The notes below the pieces were generated by a model. The model ran no database searches and was not told the DNA's origin. It saw only the letters and a list, made by a program, of their open reading frames with translations. Positions 42,635-51,309 of a DNA stretch of 64,000 nt are shown one piece after another; positions within the stretch are counted from its first letter, which is position 1; the number at the start of each line of letters is the position of its first letter. This DNA is from Planctomycetota bacterium (GTDB lineage: Bacteria; Planctomycetota; UBA1135; UBA2386). The translations under genes and the position numbers were made by a program. The stretch covers positions 124,001-188,000 of the forward strand of contig JACKHZ010000009.1 of NCBI GenBank assembly GCA_020638735.1. Reading direction: 5' to 3'.

Positions 42635-45511
42635 CTACTGCACGGTGAACGACACGGCCCGCGAGCGCGCGTAGTTCACTTCCTGGCGGATGCGCTCGGC
42701 GAGCACGAAGTCGTCGATCGTCGCGGCGGTCAGCGTGAGGAACGCGCGCGCCTCGACCACCACGCTCCACGTGCCGCTCGCCAGACCTGCCACCGCGGCC
42801 GCCGTGAACGCCGGGAACTGCACCTGCTCGGTCCCGCCGGCAGCGTCACGGTCCGGCACCAGCATCGTCCAGCGCCGCCCGTTCGGATCGGTCGCCGTGA
42901 CCTCGTAGACAGTGAAGACGCCGAGACCCGGCACCGGCGTCAGCACGTCCACGAACTCGACCAGGGGCGCGCCGGTGCTCGGCCCAGCCGGCGCCGTGAC
43001 GACCGGGATCGCGGTCGCGCCGAGCCCGGTCGTGACGTTGCCTGCAGTCGGGTCCAGCAGCCGACGGGTGCGGCTGCGGCGGCCGGCGGTGTCCTCGGCG
43101 TCGGTCAGCAGCCAGGACACCGGCGAGAACTCTGCGAACCCGCCGATGATCGGCAGCGACCACGTGGCCTCGACGGTGTACTGCGTGCCCGCCGTCGCGG
43201 TGACCGCGCCGACCCCCACGAGCACCTGGCCGCGGAAGCCGCTCAGCGACGAGGTGACACGCACCCGCGGAGCACCGGTGAGCAGGTCGCCGAGGTCGAG
43301 GCCGGTCGCGCCGACGAAGTCCTCGGTGGCCGGAGAGACCAACCCGCTGAACGTGGCCGAGGCGTCGAGCAGCAGCAGGCTCTGCGCCGAGTCGGTGCCC
43401 GCGGCCGCAGGCCCCCCCGGCACGGTCGGCTGGGTCAACGTCGCGCCGAGCAGCTGGCTGCCCTGCAGGGAGTAGGCGGGCACCGCGGTCGGCTCGAAGC
43501 TGCCGCCGAACGCGGTGATGACCTGTTGGCGGTTCGGCACGATCGCCTCGTGCGGCAGCTCGTTCGGCGTCGCGGTGCTCGACTCGATGCCGAGCGGATC
43601 GGCGCTGGCGAAGGCTGAGTCCGACAGCAGGATGGTCTTGCCGGGAGAAGGCTGGAAGGTCGCCGTCGCGACCAGGGTCGCCGCGGCGTCGGCGGCGGCG
43701 TTGGCCCGCAGCGGCAGGCTGACGAACGCAGCCTGGGTGCCGGCCAGGGTCGTCAAGCCATAGCCGGCGCGCACGATCGTCACCGTGTGCGACGCCGCCG
43801 CGCTGGAGAAGGAGACCCGCCCCGCATCGTCGGTGGTGCCGACGCGCTGCGTCGCCGCCGGCGCGTCGAGCAGCACGGTGGCGCCGGCGATCGGCAGCAG
43901 CGTCGCCTCGTCGTAGGCTTCGACCACCAGCGTGCCGGCCAACGTGCCGGTGACGAGCCCGCGCTGCACGATGCGCCCGGCGACCGTCGCCGCCGCCAGG
44001 TTGCCGGCGTCGTCGGTCAGCGTCAGCGTGTAGGAGCGCGGCGCCGTCAGGCGACCGAGCGGGACCGGCTTGACCGTGAAGCGACCGTCGCTGCCAGACG
44101 CCCACAGCGCCGTGATCGGATTGACGCCGTCGGCGAGGTCGGCGCCGGCGACGACTTCGCTGGCCACGCCCTCGAAGGCCACCGCTTCCTGGTCGGTCAG
44201 CAGGTCGAGCCCGTCGGCAGCCGCCGGCGGCCCGGCGTGGTCCAGCGTCGGCGGCGTGACGTCGAAACGAGGTTCGTCGTTGCCGCCCTGGTGCACGAAG
44301 CCCGACGGGGAGGAACCGCGCAGCATCTGCGCCGCGAACGTCACCGAACCGTCGTCGAACTTGGGACTGCCGATCGAGCCGAGTTGCCCGGCGAAGTCGA
44401 TGGTCACCGTCTGCGCGCCGGCAGCCGGCACGGTGACGGTGCGCTCGACGAAGGTCAGGTCGAAGGTCGCGGCCGTGCTGGCGACGCCGCCGTAGATGCG
44501 GGCGCGGATGCGGTCGCCGGCCAGCGTGTCGGCCGGCGTGTCCACCCTCAGCCGCGCGTTGGCGACGTTGTCGCGGTTGATCTTGTTGGGGAAGCCGGTG
44601 ATCGGGTTGTCCAGCGCGATCGCCGTCGGCACGGCCGGCCCGACCGTGTCGAAACGGGCGAACGGCGTGCGGTTGTTGAACGACAGCTTGCCGGACTGCC
44701 CGAACGTGATCGAGTCGTTGACCACCAGTTCGTGGCGGGTCGACGCGGCCAGCGTCGCGTTCGGGTTGATGCGCAGCACGCGGGTGTCCGCCAGGCCGAC
44801 CGTGCTCAGCGGCGTGGCGAGGGCGGCGTTCAGCGGGGCGCCGCCCTGGGTGCGCACGAACACGTTGCCGGCGATCAGCGTGGCCGCGTTGCAGGGCCGG
44901 TCGAACACCACCCAGACATCGCCCTCGCGGGTCATCTCGGCGTTGTTGTCGCGCGGGAACAGCGCCACGATGCGCCCGTCTTGCAGCGTGCTGTCCTGGT
45001 TGGTCTGGAAGTCGGTCAGCACCTTCTCGCCGCCCGTGATCGAGAACCGCACGCCGTCCACGTCGCGCGAGTCCGGCAGCAGCACGACCTCGTAGATCGC
45101 GCCGCCGGCGGCGGGCAGACCGTTCAAGGGCCGCAGGATCAGCAGCCGGTTGCCGGCCTCGAAGTCGTACTGGCACGGCAGCAGCTGCGTCGTCCCCTGC
45201 ACGCGCACGCCGATTCGTCCATCGGTGCCGGTCGCCGAAGTCGGCTTCAGCCAGTCCTGGTTGACGCTCTCGCTGAACTCCACGACCACCGGCACGGTCG
45301 CGGGCCAGCCGGCGTCCTTCGGATAGGCCGCCCGAATCACCGGGCGCCCGTCGCGCACGTCGCCGCCGACCGGCACGATCGCGATCTCCGAAGTCCCGGT
45401 CTGCGCGCCCGGGTTGTCGGAGTCGATGATCGGGTCGAACGCACGGCCGACGTTGTCGCAGGCGGCCACGCCGATCAGGAGCAGCGGGAACAGGTGGCGG
45501 ATTCGGAGCAT
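42635..45511 (-). CDS. Large Ig-like-domain lipoprotein
   Basis: The 958-residue lipoprotein starts with a signal peptide and lipobox (LFPLLLIGVAAC). Two Big_5/SbsA-type Ig-like domains are visible in the first 250 residues (VIRAAYPKDAGWPATVPVVV; VALFPRDNNAEMTREGDVWV). A carboxypeptidase regulatory-like beta sandwich is near the middle (PIAGATVLLDAPA, TTDDAGRVSFSS). The rest is beta-rich without a known motif. The ATG at 45511 is chosen because it gives a proper signal peptide. It is followed three bases later by queC. It is probably a surface or outer-membrane anchored protein; its role is unknown. Confidence 0.75.
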   Translation of the reverse strand: MLRIRHLFPLLLIGVAACDNVGRAFDPIIDSDNPGAQTGTSEIAIVPVGGDVRDGRPVIRAAYPKDAGWPATVPVVVEFSESVNQDWLKPTSATGTDGRIGVRVQGTTQLLPCQYDFEAGNRLLILRPLNGLPAAGGAIYEVVLLPDSRDVDGVRFSITGGEKVLTDFQTNQDSTLQDGRIVALFPRDNNAEMTREGDVWVVFDRPCNAATLIAGNVFVRTQGGAPLNAALATPLSTVGLADTRVLRINPNATLAASTRHELVVNDSITFGQSGKLSFNNRTPFARFDTVGPAVPTAIALDNPITGFPNKINRDNVANARLRVDTPADTLAGDRIRARIYGGVASTAATFDLTFVERTVTVPAAGAQTVTIDFAGQLGSIGSPKFDDGSVTFAAQMLRGSSPSGFVHQGGNDEPRFDVTPPTLDHAGPPAAADGLDLLTDQEAVAFEGVASEVVAGADLADGVNPITALWASGSDGRFTVKPVPLGRLTAPRSYTLTLTDDAGNLAAATVAGRIVQRGLVTGTLAGTLVVEAYDEATLLPIAGATVLLDAPAATQRVGTTDDAGRVSFSSAAASHTVTIVRAGYGLTTLAGTQAAFVSLPLRANAAADAAATLVATATFQPSPGKTILLSDSAFASADPLGIESSTATPNELPHEAIVPNRQQVITAFGGSFEPTAVPAYSLQGSQLLGATLTQPTVPGGPAAAGTDSAQSLLLLDASATFSGLVSPATEDFVGATGLDLGDLLTGAPRVRVTSSLSGFRGQVLVGVGAVTATAGTQYTVEATWSLPIIGGFAEFSPVSWLLTDAEDTAGRRSRTRRLLDPTAGNVTTGLGATAIPVVTAPAGPSTGAPLVEFVDVLTPVPGLGVFTVYEVTATDPNGRRWTMLVPDRDAAGGTEQVQFPAFTAAAVAGLASGTWSVVVEARAFLTLTAATIDDFVLAERIRQEVNYARSRAVSFTVQ

Positions 45512-45645
45512 GGGCGCAGAGGCCGGCGGACGGTCGGGCGGACGGCTGGTGCCAGGGGACGCCGCGGCGGCGACCATTATTCCCTGCGGAGCCGACCGTC
45601 ACCAGCGGGAGCCTGAACCGGGACCGGCGCCGGAGGCGGCGGCGC

Positions 45646-46707
45646 TCAGTCGGGCCCGGTGGTCGACGGCGCGACGGCGCGGCGGGGCCAGAACAGGATC
45701 AGCAGCGCACCCACCACCATCGCCACGCTGAGCGTCTGGCCCATCGTCAGGCCGAACAGCACCGAGCCGTCCCGACCACCTTCGAGGAACTGCTGGTCCG
45801 GCTTGCGCACCTCCTCGAGCGAGATACGCGCCGCCGCGTAGCCCAGCAGGAACACCGCCGCGTAGCGGCCTGCGCGCAGCGGACGAGACCGCGTCAGCCG
45901 GTAGACCACCAGCAGCACCAGGCCGAGCAACAGCCCTTCGCAGAGCCCTTCGTAGAGCTGCGAAGGATGCCGGAACGGCACCACGAAGTGGTCCGGGTTC
46001 TTGCTGCCGGCGTCGGTCAGCTGCCGCACCGCGTCCCAGTCGAGCTGCGGACGAACGGCCGCCCAGTCGATGGTCGCGCCGTGCTCGGTCTTGGCGCTGA
46101 GCAAAGGCTGCACGTCGTCCCAGGTGCGGTGCCCGTAGGCGACCTGGATGCAGAGCTCGCGGTCGCGCATCGAGCAACCGTCCGGGATCTCGAACCGGGC
46201 GAGCGCGGCCGGATCGGTCGGGAACTGCATCGCCCCCCACGTGTCGCGCGATGTCTCGCGCCCGTACAGCTCGCCGTTGACGAAGTTGGCGATGCGCACC
46301 GCCAGGATGCCGGGCGTCACGCCGAGCGCCGCGACGTCGGCGACGCGCGCCCAGCCGATCCGATGGCGGCGGCAGAACAGCCAGACGGCGACGCAGACCC
46401 CGCCGAGGCCGCCGTGGAAGGCGAGCCCGCCCTTCCACACCTGCACGAACTGCAGCGGGTTCAGCAGCGCCTGGTCGTAGAACAGCGCGTAGCCGACGCG
46501 CCCGCCGAGCATCACCCCGAACACGCAGTAGAAGACCAGGTCCGGCGCGTCCTCGGGGCGCACCGGGAAGAAGCCGCGGCGCGCGAGGCGCACGAAGATC
46601 CACTGCGCGACCAGGAACCCGACCACGTACATCAGCCCGTACCAGCGGATGTCGATCGGCAGGAACGGGATGTCGAACAGGACCGGATCCCAGGCGGGGA
46701 ATTCCAT
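45646..46707 (-). CDS. lgt: Prolipoprotein diacylglyceryl transferase Lgt
   Basis: Lgt moves diacylglycerol from phosphatidylglycerol to the lipobox cysteine, the first step of lipoprotein maturation. It has seven membrane segments and the key motifs GGLAFHGGLGG, RIANFVNGELYGR and RHPSQLYEGL. At 353 residues it is longer than usual. By eye, the periplasmic arm between NGELYGR and RHPSQLYE is about 100 residues instead of roughly 45, with an unfamiliar charged insertion (CSMRDRELCIQVAYGHRT). The ATG at 46707 is clear. The downstream neighbour is itself a lipoprotein gene, and the window has at least eight others. Confidence 0.93.
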   Translation of the reverse strand: MEFPAWDPVLFDIPFLPIDIRWYGLMYVVGFLVAQWIFVRLARRGFFPVRPEDAPDLVFYCVFGVMLGGRVGYALFYDQALLNPLQFVQVWKGGLAFHGGLGGVCVAVWLFCRRHRIGWARVADVAALGVTPGILAVRIANFVNGELYGRETSRDTWGAMQFPTDPAALARFEIPDGCSMRDRELCIQVAYGHRTWDDVQPLLSAKTEHGATIDWAAVRPQLDWDAVRQLTDAGSKNPDHFVVPFRHPSQLYEGLCEGLLLGLVLLVVYRLTRSRPLRAGRYAAVFLLGYAAARISLEEVRKPDQQFLEGGRDGSVLFGLTMGQTLSVAMVVGALLILFWPRRAVAPSTTGPD

Positions 46708-46865
46708 CCGCGGCAACCTAGCGGCTCGCCGCGGCGGGCACCACCACGGCTTGCAGCCGGCGACGACACGACGCCGCGCTCGAAGGCCCGGCTGCGCGCC
46801 GCTCCGCTCCAAGGCAAGGTCGAGGCCCCGGCCAGCGCAGCGATGACGCTGAGCACGCATCGCGC

Positions 46866-46871
46866 TATGAT
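46866..46871 (+). promoter_or_regulatory. -10-like TATGAT before eboA-like gene
   Basis: TATGAT matches the -10 consensus at four to five positions and ends ten bases before the ATG at 46882. The implied leader is only a few bases and no Shine-Dalgarno sequence is present. Confidence 0.4.
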
Positions 46872-46881
46872 CTTCGCCCCG

Positions 46882-47709
46882 ATGTCCACCACCGAACTGC
46901 GCGCCCTCCTGGGCCCCGCTGCTGGCCTCGCCGATGAGCTGCTGGCGACCGCCCGCGCCGATCGCACCAGGCTGCCGAGCCTGTTCCCCGGGCTGCCCCG
47001 CCGCACCGGTCGCGACCCCGTCGGCGACGTGATGAGCCGCGTCGGCGACGCCACGCTGGACCTCGTGGCGTTCCGCCGCTGCGACGTCGTCGCCGCGTGG
47101 CTGCTGCGGGAGCTCGGCGCGACCGACGCCGAGCTGCTCGACCTCTACGCGCACGGCGACATCGAGGAGCGGGCGATGCTGCTGCGCGCCCTGAACTTCC
47201 TGCCGCTCGGGCCGATCACCAACGCGTTGCTCGGCGAGGTGCAACGCACCAACGTCGTGCTGCACCTCGAGGCCGCCCTGTGCGACTGCGACCTGCTGGG
47301 CCGCGCCGTCGCCGCGGGCGCCGTCGACGCCGACGCCAAGGACAAGCTGCTGCTCAAGTTCGCCTTCCTCGACCTGCCGTTGAAGCGCGCGCTCGGCGCC
47401 GAGACCCTGGCCAGCGTGCGACTGTCGGAGATGCTGCGCGACCTGGCCACCGAGCGCGAAGCCGCGGGCCGTGCGGTCTGGCGCGACACCTGGCGCCTGC
47501 TCGGCCGCGCCCCGTGCGCCGGCGCGCTGGCCCGGCTGATCGGCGGCCTCGAACACGGCGACGACGGCGTGCGCTTCGCCGCCGCGGAAGGCCTGCTGGC
47601 GCTGCCCGATCGCGGCGCCGGCATCGCCGGCTTCGCCAAGGAACGCGTCGCGCGCGAGCCGCGCACGGCGATCACCGCGCTGCTGCAGCGCCTCGCCGAC
47701 CCGAGCTGA
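46882..47709 (+). CDS. eboA: EboA-like helical protein
   Basis: This 275-residue, wholly helical protein resembles EboA-domain proteins: VGDVMSRVGDATLDLVAFRRC, then DLYAHGDIEERAMLLRALNFL, and HEAT-like helices to the end. The strongest support is the next gene, a TatD-type hydrolase of the EboB kind, 34 bases downstream. Ebo genes occur as clusters in cyanobacteria, other bacteria and some algal plastids. They are linked to export or synthesis of small molecules such as the scytonemin monomer, but the biochemistry is unsettled. The ATG at 46882 is chosen; an in-frame ATG at 46867 would overlap the putative -10. Confidence 0.7.
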   Translation: MSTTELRALLGPAAGLADELLATARADRTRLPSLFPGLPRRTGRDPVGDVMSRVGDATLDLVAFRRCDVVAAWLLRELGATDAELLDLYAHGDIEERAMLLRALNFLPLGPITNALLGEVQRTNVVLHLEAALCDCDLLGRAVAAGAVDADAKDKLLLKFAFLDLPLKRALGAETLASVRLSEMLRDLATEREAAGRAVWRDTWRLLGRAPCAGALARLIGGLEHGDDGVRFAAAEGLLALPDRGAGIAGFAKERVAREPRTAITALLQRLADPS

Positions 47710-47743
47710 CCCCATCCCCCTACGACCGCTCCGACGACCCGCG

Positions 47744-48625
47744 ATGCTGATCTTCGAACCGCACATCCACATGTTCAGTCGGGTGACCGACGACTACGAG
47801 CGCCTGGCGCTGGCGGGCGTGCGCGGCGTGCTCGAACCGGCGTTCTGGCTCGGCCAGAACCGCACCTCGGTCGGCACCTTCGTCGACTACTTCGAGACGC
47901 TGATCGGCTGGGAGCGGCACCGCGCGCAGCAGTTCGGCATCCACCACTTCTGCACCATGGGGCTCAACCCGCGCGAGGCCAACGACGACCGCGTCAACAA
48001 GGACGTGCTCGCGATCCTGCCCCGCTACTGCGAGAAGGACAGCTGCGTCGGCGTCGGCGAGATCGGCCTCGACGACCAGACCAAGACCGAGGAGAAGTTC
48101 ATGGCCGAGCAGCTCGAGCTCGCCAAGCGCCACGATCTGCCGGTGCTCGTGCACACTCCGCACCGCGACAAGAAGAAGGGCTTCGAGCGCTGCATCGCGA
48201 TCGTCAAGGAGCAGAACTTCCCGATGGAGAAGCTGCTGCTCGACCACGGCAACGAAGAGACGATCAAGATCACCCGCGACCTCGGCTGCTGGTCGGGCTT
48301 CTCGATCTACCCGAACACCAAGATGTCGCCGCAGCGCATGGTGGACATCGTGCTCGAGTACGGCATCGAGCGCTTCGTCATCAACAGCGCCGCCGACTGG
48401 GGCGTCAGCGACCCGATGATGGTGCCGCGCACCTGCGTCAAGCTGGAACAGGCCGGCGTGCCGCGCGAGCGCGTCGAGCAGCTGGTGTGGAAGAACCCGA
48501 TCGCGTTCTTCGGCCAGAGCGGCCGGCTGAACGAGGCGATGCTGCAGAAGCCGGCGACGGCCAACCTGCGCGAGACCTTCGACGGCAACTCGGTGCTGCG
48601 CGGCCAGGACCCCGACAAGGTCTGA
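47744..48625 (+). CDS. eboB: TatD-type metal hydrolase, EboB-like
   Basis: The 293-residue TIM-barrel hydrolase has the metal residues of the TatD fold: EPHIHM at the N-terminus, GVGEIGLDD, PVLVHTPHRDK and LLDHGNEET, with an Asp in SAADWG. Compared with standard TatD it has the longer N-terminal loop and the altered PHRDKKKGFE region of the Ebo-associated subgroup. It follows the EboA-like gene after 34 bases. The usual ebo partners (UbiA-type prenyltransferase, dehydroquinate-synthase-like EboD, EboE, EboF) are not in this window. The stop codon lies in the first unit of a 16-base tandem repeat. Confidence 0.85.
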   Translation: MLIFEPHIHMFSRVTDDYERLALAGVRGVLEPAFWLGQNRTSVGTFVDYFETLIGWERHRAQQFGIHHFCTMGLNPREANDDRVNKDVLAILPRYCEKDSCVGVGEIGLDDQTKTEEKFMAEQLELAKRHDLPVLVHTPHRDKKKGFERCIAIVKEQNFPMEKLLLDHGNEETIKITRDLGCWSGFSIYPNTKMSPQRMVDIVLEYGIERFVINSAADWGVSDPMMVPRTCVKLEQAGVPRERVEQLVWKNPIAFFGQSGRLNEAMLQKPATANLRETFDGNSVLRGQDPDKV

Positions 48626-48668
48626 GGCGATCGGGGTCTGAGGCGATCGGGGTCTGAGGAGATCGGCC
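48621..48668 (+). repeat. Three tandem 16-base units over the eboB stop
   Basis: TCTGAGGCGATCGGGG occurs twice exactly (48621-48636 and 48637-48652), followed by an imperfect copy (TCTGAGGAGATCGGCC, 48653-48668). The TGA in the first unit is the stop codon of the eboB-like gene, so each copy carries a TGA. A recent slippage duplication is the simplest origin. Confidence 0.85.
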
Positions 48669-48729
48669 TCTGGGGTCCCCGGGCGGCGAACCGAGGCCCG
48701 CGGGCTCGTTACCTTCCGTCGGAGTCGGA

Positions 48730-48751
48730 TATAGTCCCGCCCACGAAGGAG
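48730..48751 (+). promoter_or_regulatory. -10 box and Shine-Dalgarno of Kelch gene
   Basis: TATAGT at 48730-48735 resembles a -10 box. GAAGGAG at 48745-48751 is a good Shine-Dalgarno five bases before the ATG at 48757. The -35 (GTTACC near 48708) is weak. Confidence 0.4.
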
Positions 48752-48756
48752 TAGCC

Positions 48757-50121
48757 ATGCCCAACGCCAGAGAGATCACCGCCGTGTTCGGCGTCGTCCT
48801 GTCGATCACGCTCGTCGCCTCCCCTCTCACCGCGCAGCTGGCCTGGCAGCAGGTCCAGGTGCCGCAGGGCCCGGCAGCGCGCTACGACCACACCGTCACG
48901 GGCTACGGCTACGTGTTCGGCGGCCGCGACGCCGACCAGGCGTTCGATGACATGTGGGTCTTCGCCAGCCCCGCGACCGGCTGGCTGCCGATGCCGACGG
49001 CCACCAAGCCGTCGCCGCGCAGCGGCCACGCGATGCTCGGCATGCTCATGTTCGGCGGAGCGGACGGCGACGGCGTGCGCAACGACGAGACCTGGCTGTT
49101 CGCGACGAACTTCGGCACGACGCCACCGGGCCAGCCCTTCACCAGCTCGTGGACGCAGCTGACGCCGGCGCACGCGCCCTCTCCACGCTCCGGCCATGCG
49201 ATCGCCTACGTCGGCCAGACCTACGTGTTGTTCGGCGGGGCGACCGACAGCGGCTACGACGCCGAGACCTGGCTGTTCGAGAACGGCGACTGGCACCAGC
49301 TGGTCGGCGGCCCCACGCCGCCGGCGCGGGCCGGCCACGTGATGATCCCCGTCGACGGCGGCTGCCAGCTGCTCGGCGGCAACGACGCCAGCCAGACCTT
49401 CGGCGACGCGTGGCTGTTCGACGGGCAGCAGTGGCTCACGCAGGGCGACACGCCGTTCGCTGCGACCGAGGCCTGCCTCGCACAGGACAACGGTTCCCGG
49501 CTGCGCCACGCGCTGCTCGGCGGCCGCGCAGCCGACGGCGTGCTGCGCACGCTCGCCCACGAGCGCTGCTACTACTTCGACGACGGCGTGTGGATCGAGC
49601 AGCAGCCGACCGGCGCGATGCCGCCGCGCGAATCGGCCGTGGCGTTCCCATTCGGTCTGACGATGCCCTACTACGTGTTCGGCGGCCGCGACGCGCAAGG
49701 CCAGGCGCTCGGCGACCTGTGGATGCTGCAAGCCACCCACCCGGCCGGCTGGAACGTGATCGGCTCCGGCTGTGGGCCCGGGGCCTGGGGCAACGACGGC
49801 CCGGACCTGATCCTGCCGAGCCTCGCGCTCGGCAGCACGCGCACGATCAGCGCCGCGACGGCCACCGCCGGCACGATCGCCGTGATCGGCCTCCAGCTGG
49901 GCACAGCCCCCGCGCCGCTGCCGTGCCAGGTCGCCATCGTGCCGGAGTCGATCCAGGTCGGCCTGACGTCGTCGCTCGGCTACTTCGACGTCCAGCTGCA
50001 CGCTCCGCTGTTCGAGAGCCTGCGCGGCCTCGACGTGTCGGTGCAGGCGCTCGCCTTCGAGGCGGCTGCCGCCGGCGGGCTCGCGCTGTCCAAGGTCGGA
50101 CTGATCCACCTCGGGGATTGA
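48757..50121 (+). CDS. Secreted Kelch-repeat protein with C-terminal module
   Basis: The 454-residue product has a signal peptide (about 1-26, ending SPLTAQ) and about five Kelch-like blades, each with a GG pair and a Trp (YVFGGRDADQAFDDMWVF, MFGGADGDGVRNDETWLF, LFGGATDSGYDAETWLF). These would make a beta propeller. The last 120 residues are a separate module that opens with GSGCGPGAWGNDGPDL, has LPCQVAIVP, and ends with VQALAF and SKVGLIHLGD. A related module forms the protein at 12136 and the end of the amidase at 35301. Kelch propellers bind proteins or glycans; no catalytic residues were seen. Confidence 0.82.
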   Translation: MPNAREITAVFGVVLSITLVASPLTAQLAWQQVQVPQGPAARYDHTVTGYGYVFGGRDADQAFDDMWVFASPATGWLPMPTATKPSPRSGHAMLGMLMFGGADGDGVRNDETWLFATNFGTTPPGQPFTSSWTQLTPAHAPSPRSGHAIAYVGQTYVLFGGATDSGYDAETWLFENGDWHQLVGGPTPPARAGHVMIPVDGGCQLLGGNDASQTFGDAWLFDGQQWLTQGDTPFAATEACLAQDNGSRLRHALLGGRAADGVLRTLAHERCYYFDDGVWIEQQPTGAMPPRESAVAFPFGLTMPYYVFGGRDAQGQALGDLWMLQATHPAGWNVIGSGCGPGAWGNDGPDLILPSLALGSTRTISAATATAGTIAVIGLQLGTAPAPLPCQVAIVPESIQVGLTSSLGYFDVQLHAPLFESLRGLDVSVQALAFEAAAAGGLALSKVGLIHLGD

Positions 50122-50197
50122 GCCGCGCGGCCGGCACGCGGCGGAACGGGGGCAGGATCGGTGTAAGGTCCGCCACATCGTGACGTCCGTGACCGCG

Positions 50198-51280
50198 ATG
50201 CCGAAGCCCTCGAACCGGCCCCCCGTCGCCGCGCTGCTCGCGGCAGCGCTCACCGCGGCCTGCGCCACCCCGACGACGCTCGACGGGGCCCGGCGCGTCG
50301 TCGTGACCAACCGCAGCGGCGCCCCCCTGCTGCTCCGTCGAGCGGTTCGTGACGGCTGGGGCCCACCGACCCGGCTGGGCTCGACGCCGACGATCCGGCT
50401 CGAGCTGCCGCCGGGCCGCTACGCGCTGCAGCCGGGCGACGACCCGTCGCATCGCGTGCCGCTGCCGCTGCCGACCGCCGGACTCGGCTTCTCGCCACCC
50501 GAGGAGACGCTGGTCGTGGTCGAACCCTGGCCCGCCGACGAAACCGGCTGGTGCTGGATCCCGGGCGGTCTCGCCCTGCGCGGCGACGAACTCGGCGTCG
50601 GCCAGGAGGACGAGCGCCCGCTGTCGACGCCGTGCACCGCGGCGTTCTGGCTGGCGCGACACGAGACGACGAACGCGCAGTTCGCCGCGTTCCTGAACGC
50701 GATCGGCCGCGACGCCGTCGACCGACGCTGGCTCGATCTCGACGGCGCGAAGTGCAGGGTGCAATGGGACGCCGACGCCGAAGCGTTCGCCACCGACGCC
50801 CCCGACCTGCCGGTCGTGACCGTCAGCTGGCCCGGCGCCGTCGCCTACTGCGAATGGCGGACCCGCACCACCGGCACGCGACACCGCCTGCCGACCGAGA
50901 CCGAATGGGAGAAGGCGGCGCGCGGCCCCGGCTCCCGCGTCTACGCCTACGGCGACACCTGCACGACCGCCGCCGCCAACCAGGAGAGCGGCCGGCTGCG
51001 CGCGTGCGGCGCGTTCGCGCCGAACGGCTTCGGCCTGTTCGACATGACCGGCAACGCCTTCGAGTGGACCGCCGACCGCTACCTGCGCAACGCCTACGGG
51101 CCGCACCCGAGCGACGGCGGGCCCCGCGACGAACGCGAGTTCCGCGCCCTGCGCGGCGGTTCGTTCGTGCTCGACGGCATCTTCTGCCGCAACTCGATGC
51201 GCATGCGGCTCCGGCCCGACGTGCGCGCCGACGACGTCGGCTTCCGCGTGCTACGGGAGGCCGCGCCGGAATCGAGGTAA
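50198..51280 (+). CDS. Formylglycine-generating-enzyme-like lipoprotein
   Basis: A 360-residue lipoprotein (lipobox LTAAC near residue 22) has an N-terminal Ig-like region and a C-terminal FGE-sulfatase/SUMF1 fold: WIPGGLALRGDE, HETTNAQFAAFLNA, VTVSWPGAVAYCEW, RLPTETEWEKAARG, GNAFEWTADRY and ALRGGSFVLDG. The copper-binding cysteine pair of true formylglycine-generating enzymes is not evident. A binding or related oxidative role outside the cytoplasm is therefore as likely as sulfatase activation. I chose the ATG at 50198, which gives a clean signal peptide, over a GTG at 50180. Its stop codon overlaps the -10-like TAAGCT of the selenoprotein gene. Confidence 0.82.
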   Translation: MPKPSNRPPVAALLAAALTAACATPTTLDGARRVVVTNRSGAPLLLRRAVRDGWGPPTRLGSTPTIRLELPPGRYALQPGDDPSHRVPLPLPTAGLGFSPPEETLVVVEPWPADETGWCWIPGGLALRGDELGVGQEDERPLSTPCTAAFWLARHETTNAQFAAFLNAIGRDAVDRRWLDLDGAKCRVQWDADAEAFATDAPDLPVVTVSWPGAVAYCEWRTRTTGTRHRLPTETEWEKAARGPGSRVYAYGDTCTTAAANQESGRLRACGAFAPNGFGLFDMTGNAFEWTADRYLRNAYGPHPSDGGPRDEREFRALRGGSFVLDGIFCRNSMRMRLRPDVRADDVGFRVLREAAPESR

Positions 51281-51283
51281 GCT
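51278..51283 (+). promoter_or_regulatory. -10-like TAAGCT before the selenoprotein gene
   Basis: TAAGCT contains the stop codon of the preceding lipoprotein gene and ends 26 bases before the ATG at 51310. No strong -35 was seen. Confidence 0.3.
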
Positions 51284-51309
51284 CTGCGCCGTTCCTCCGT
51301 CCGCCCGCC

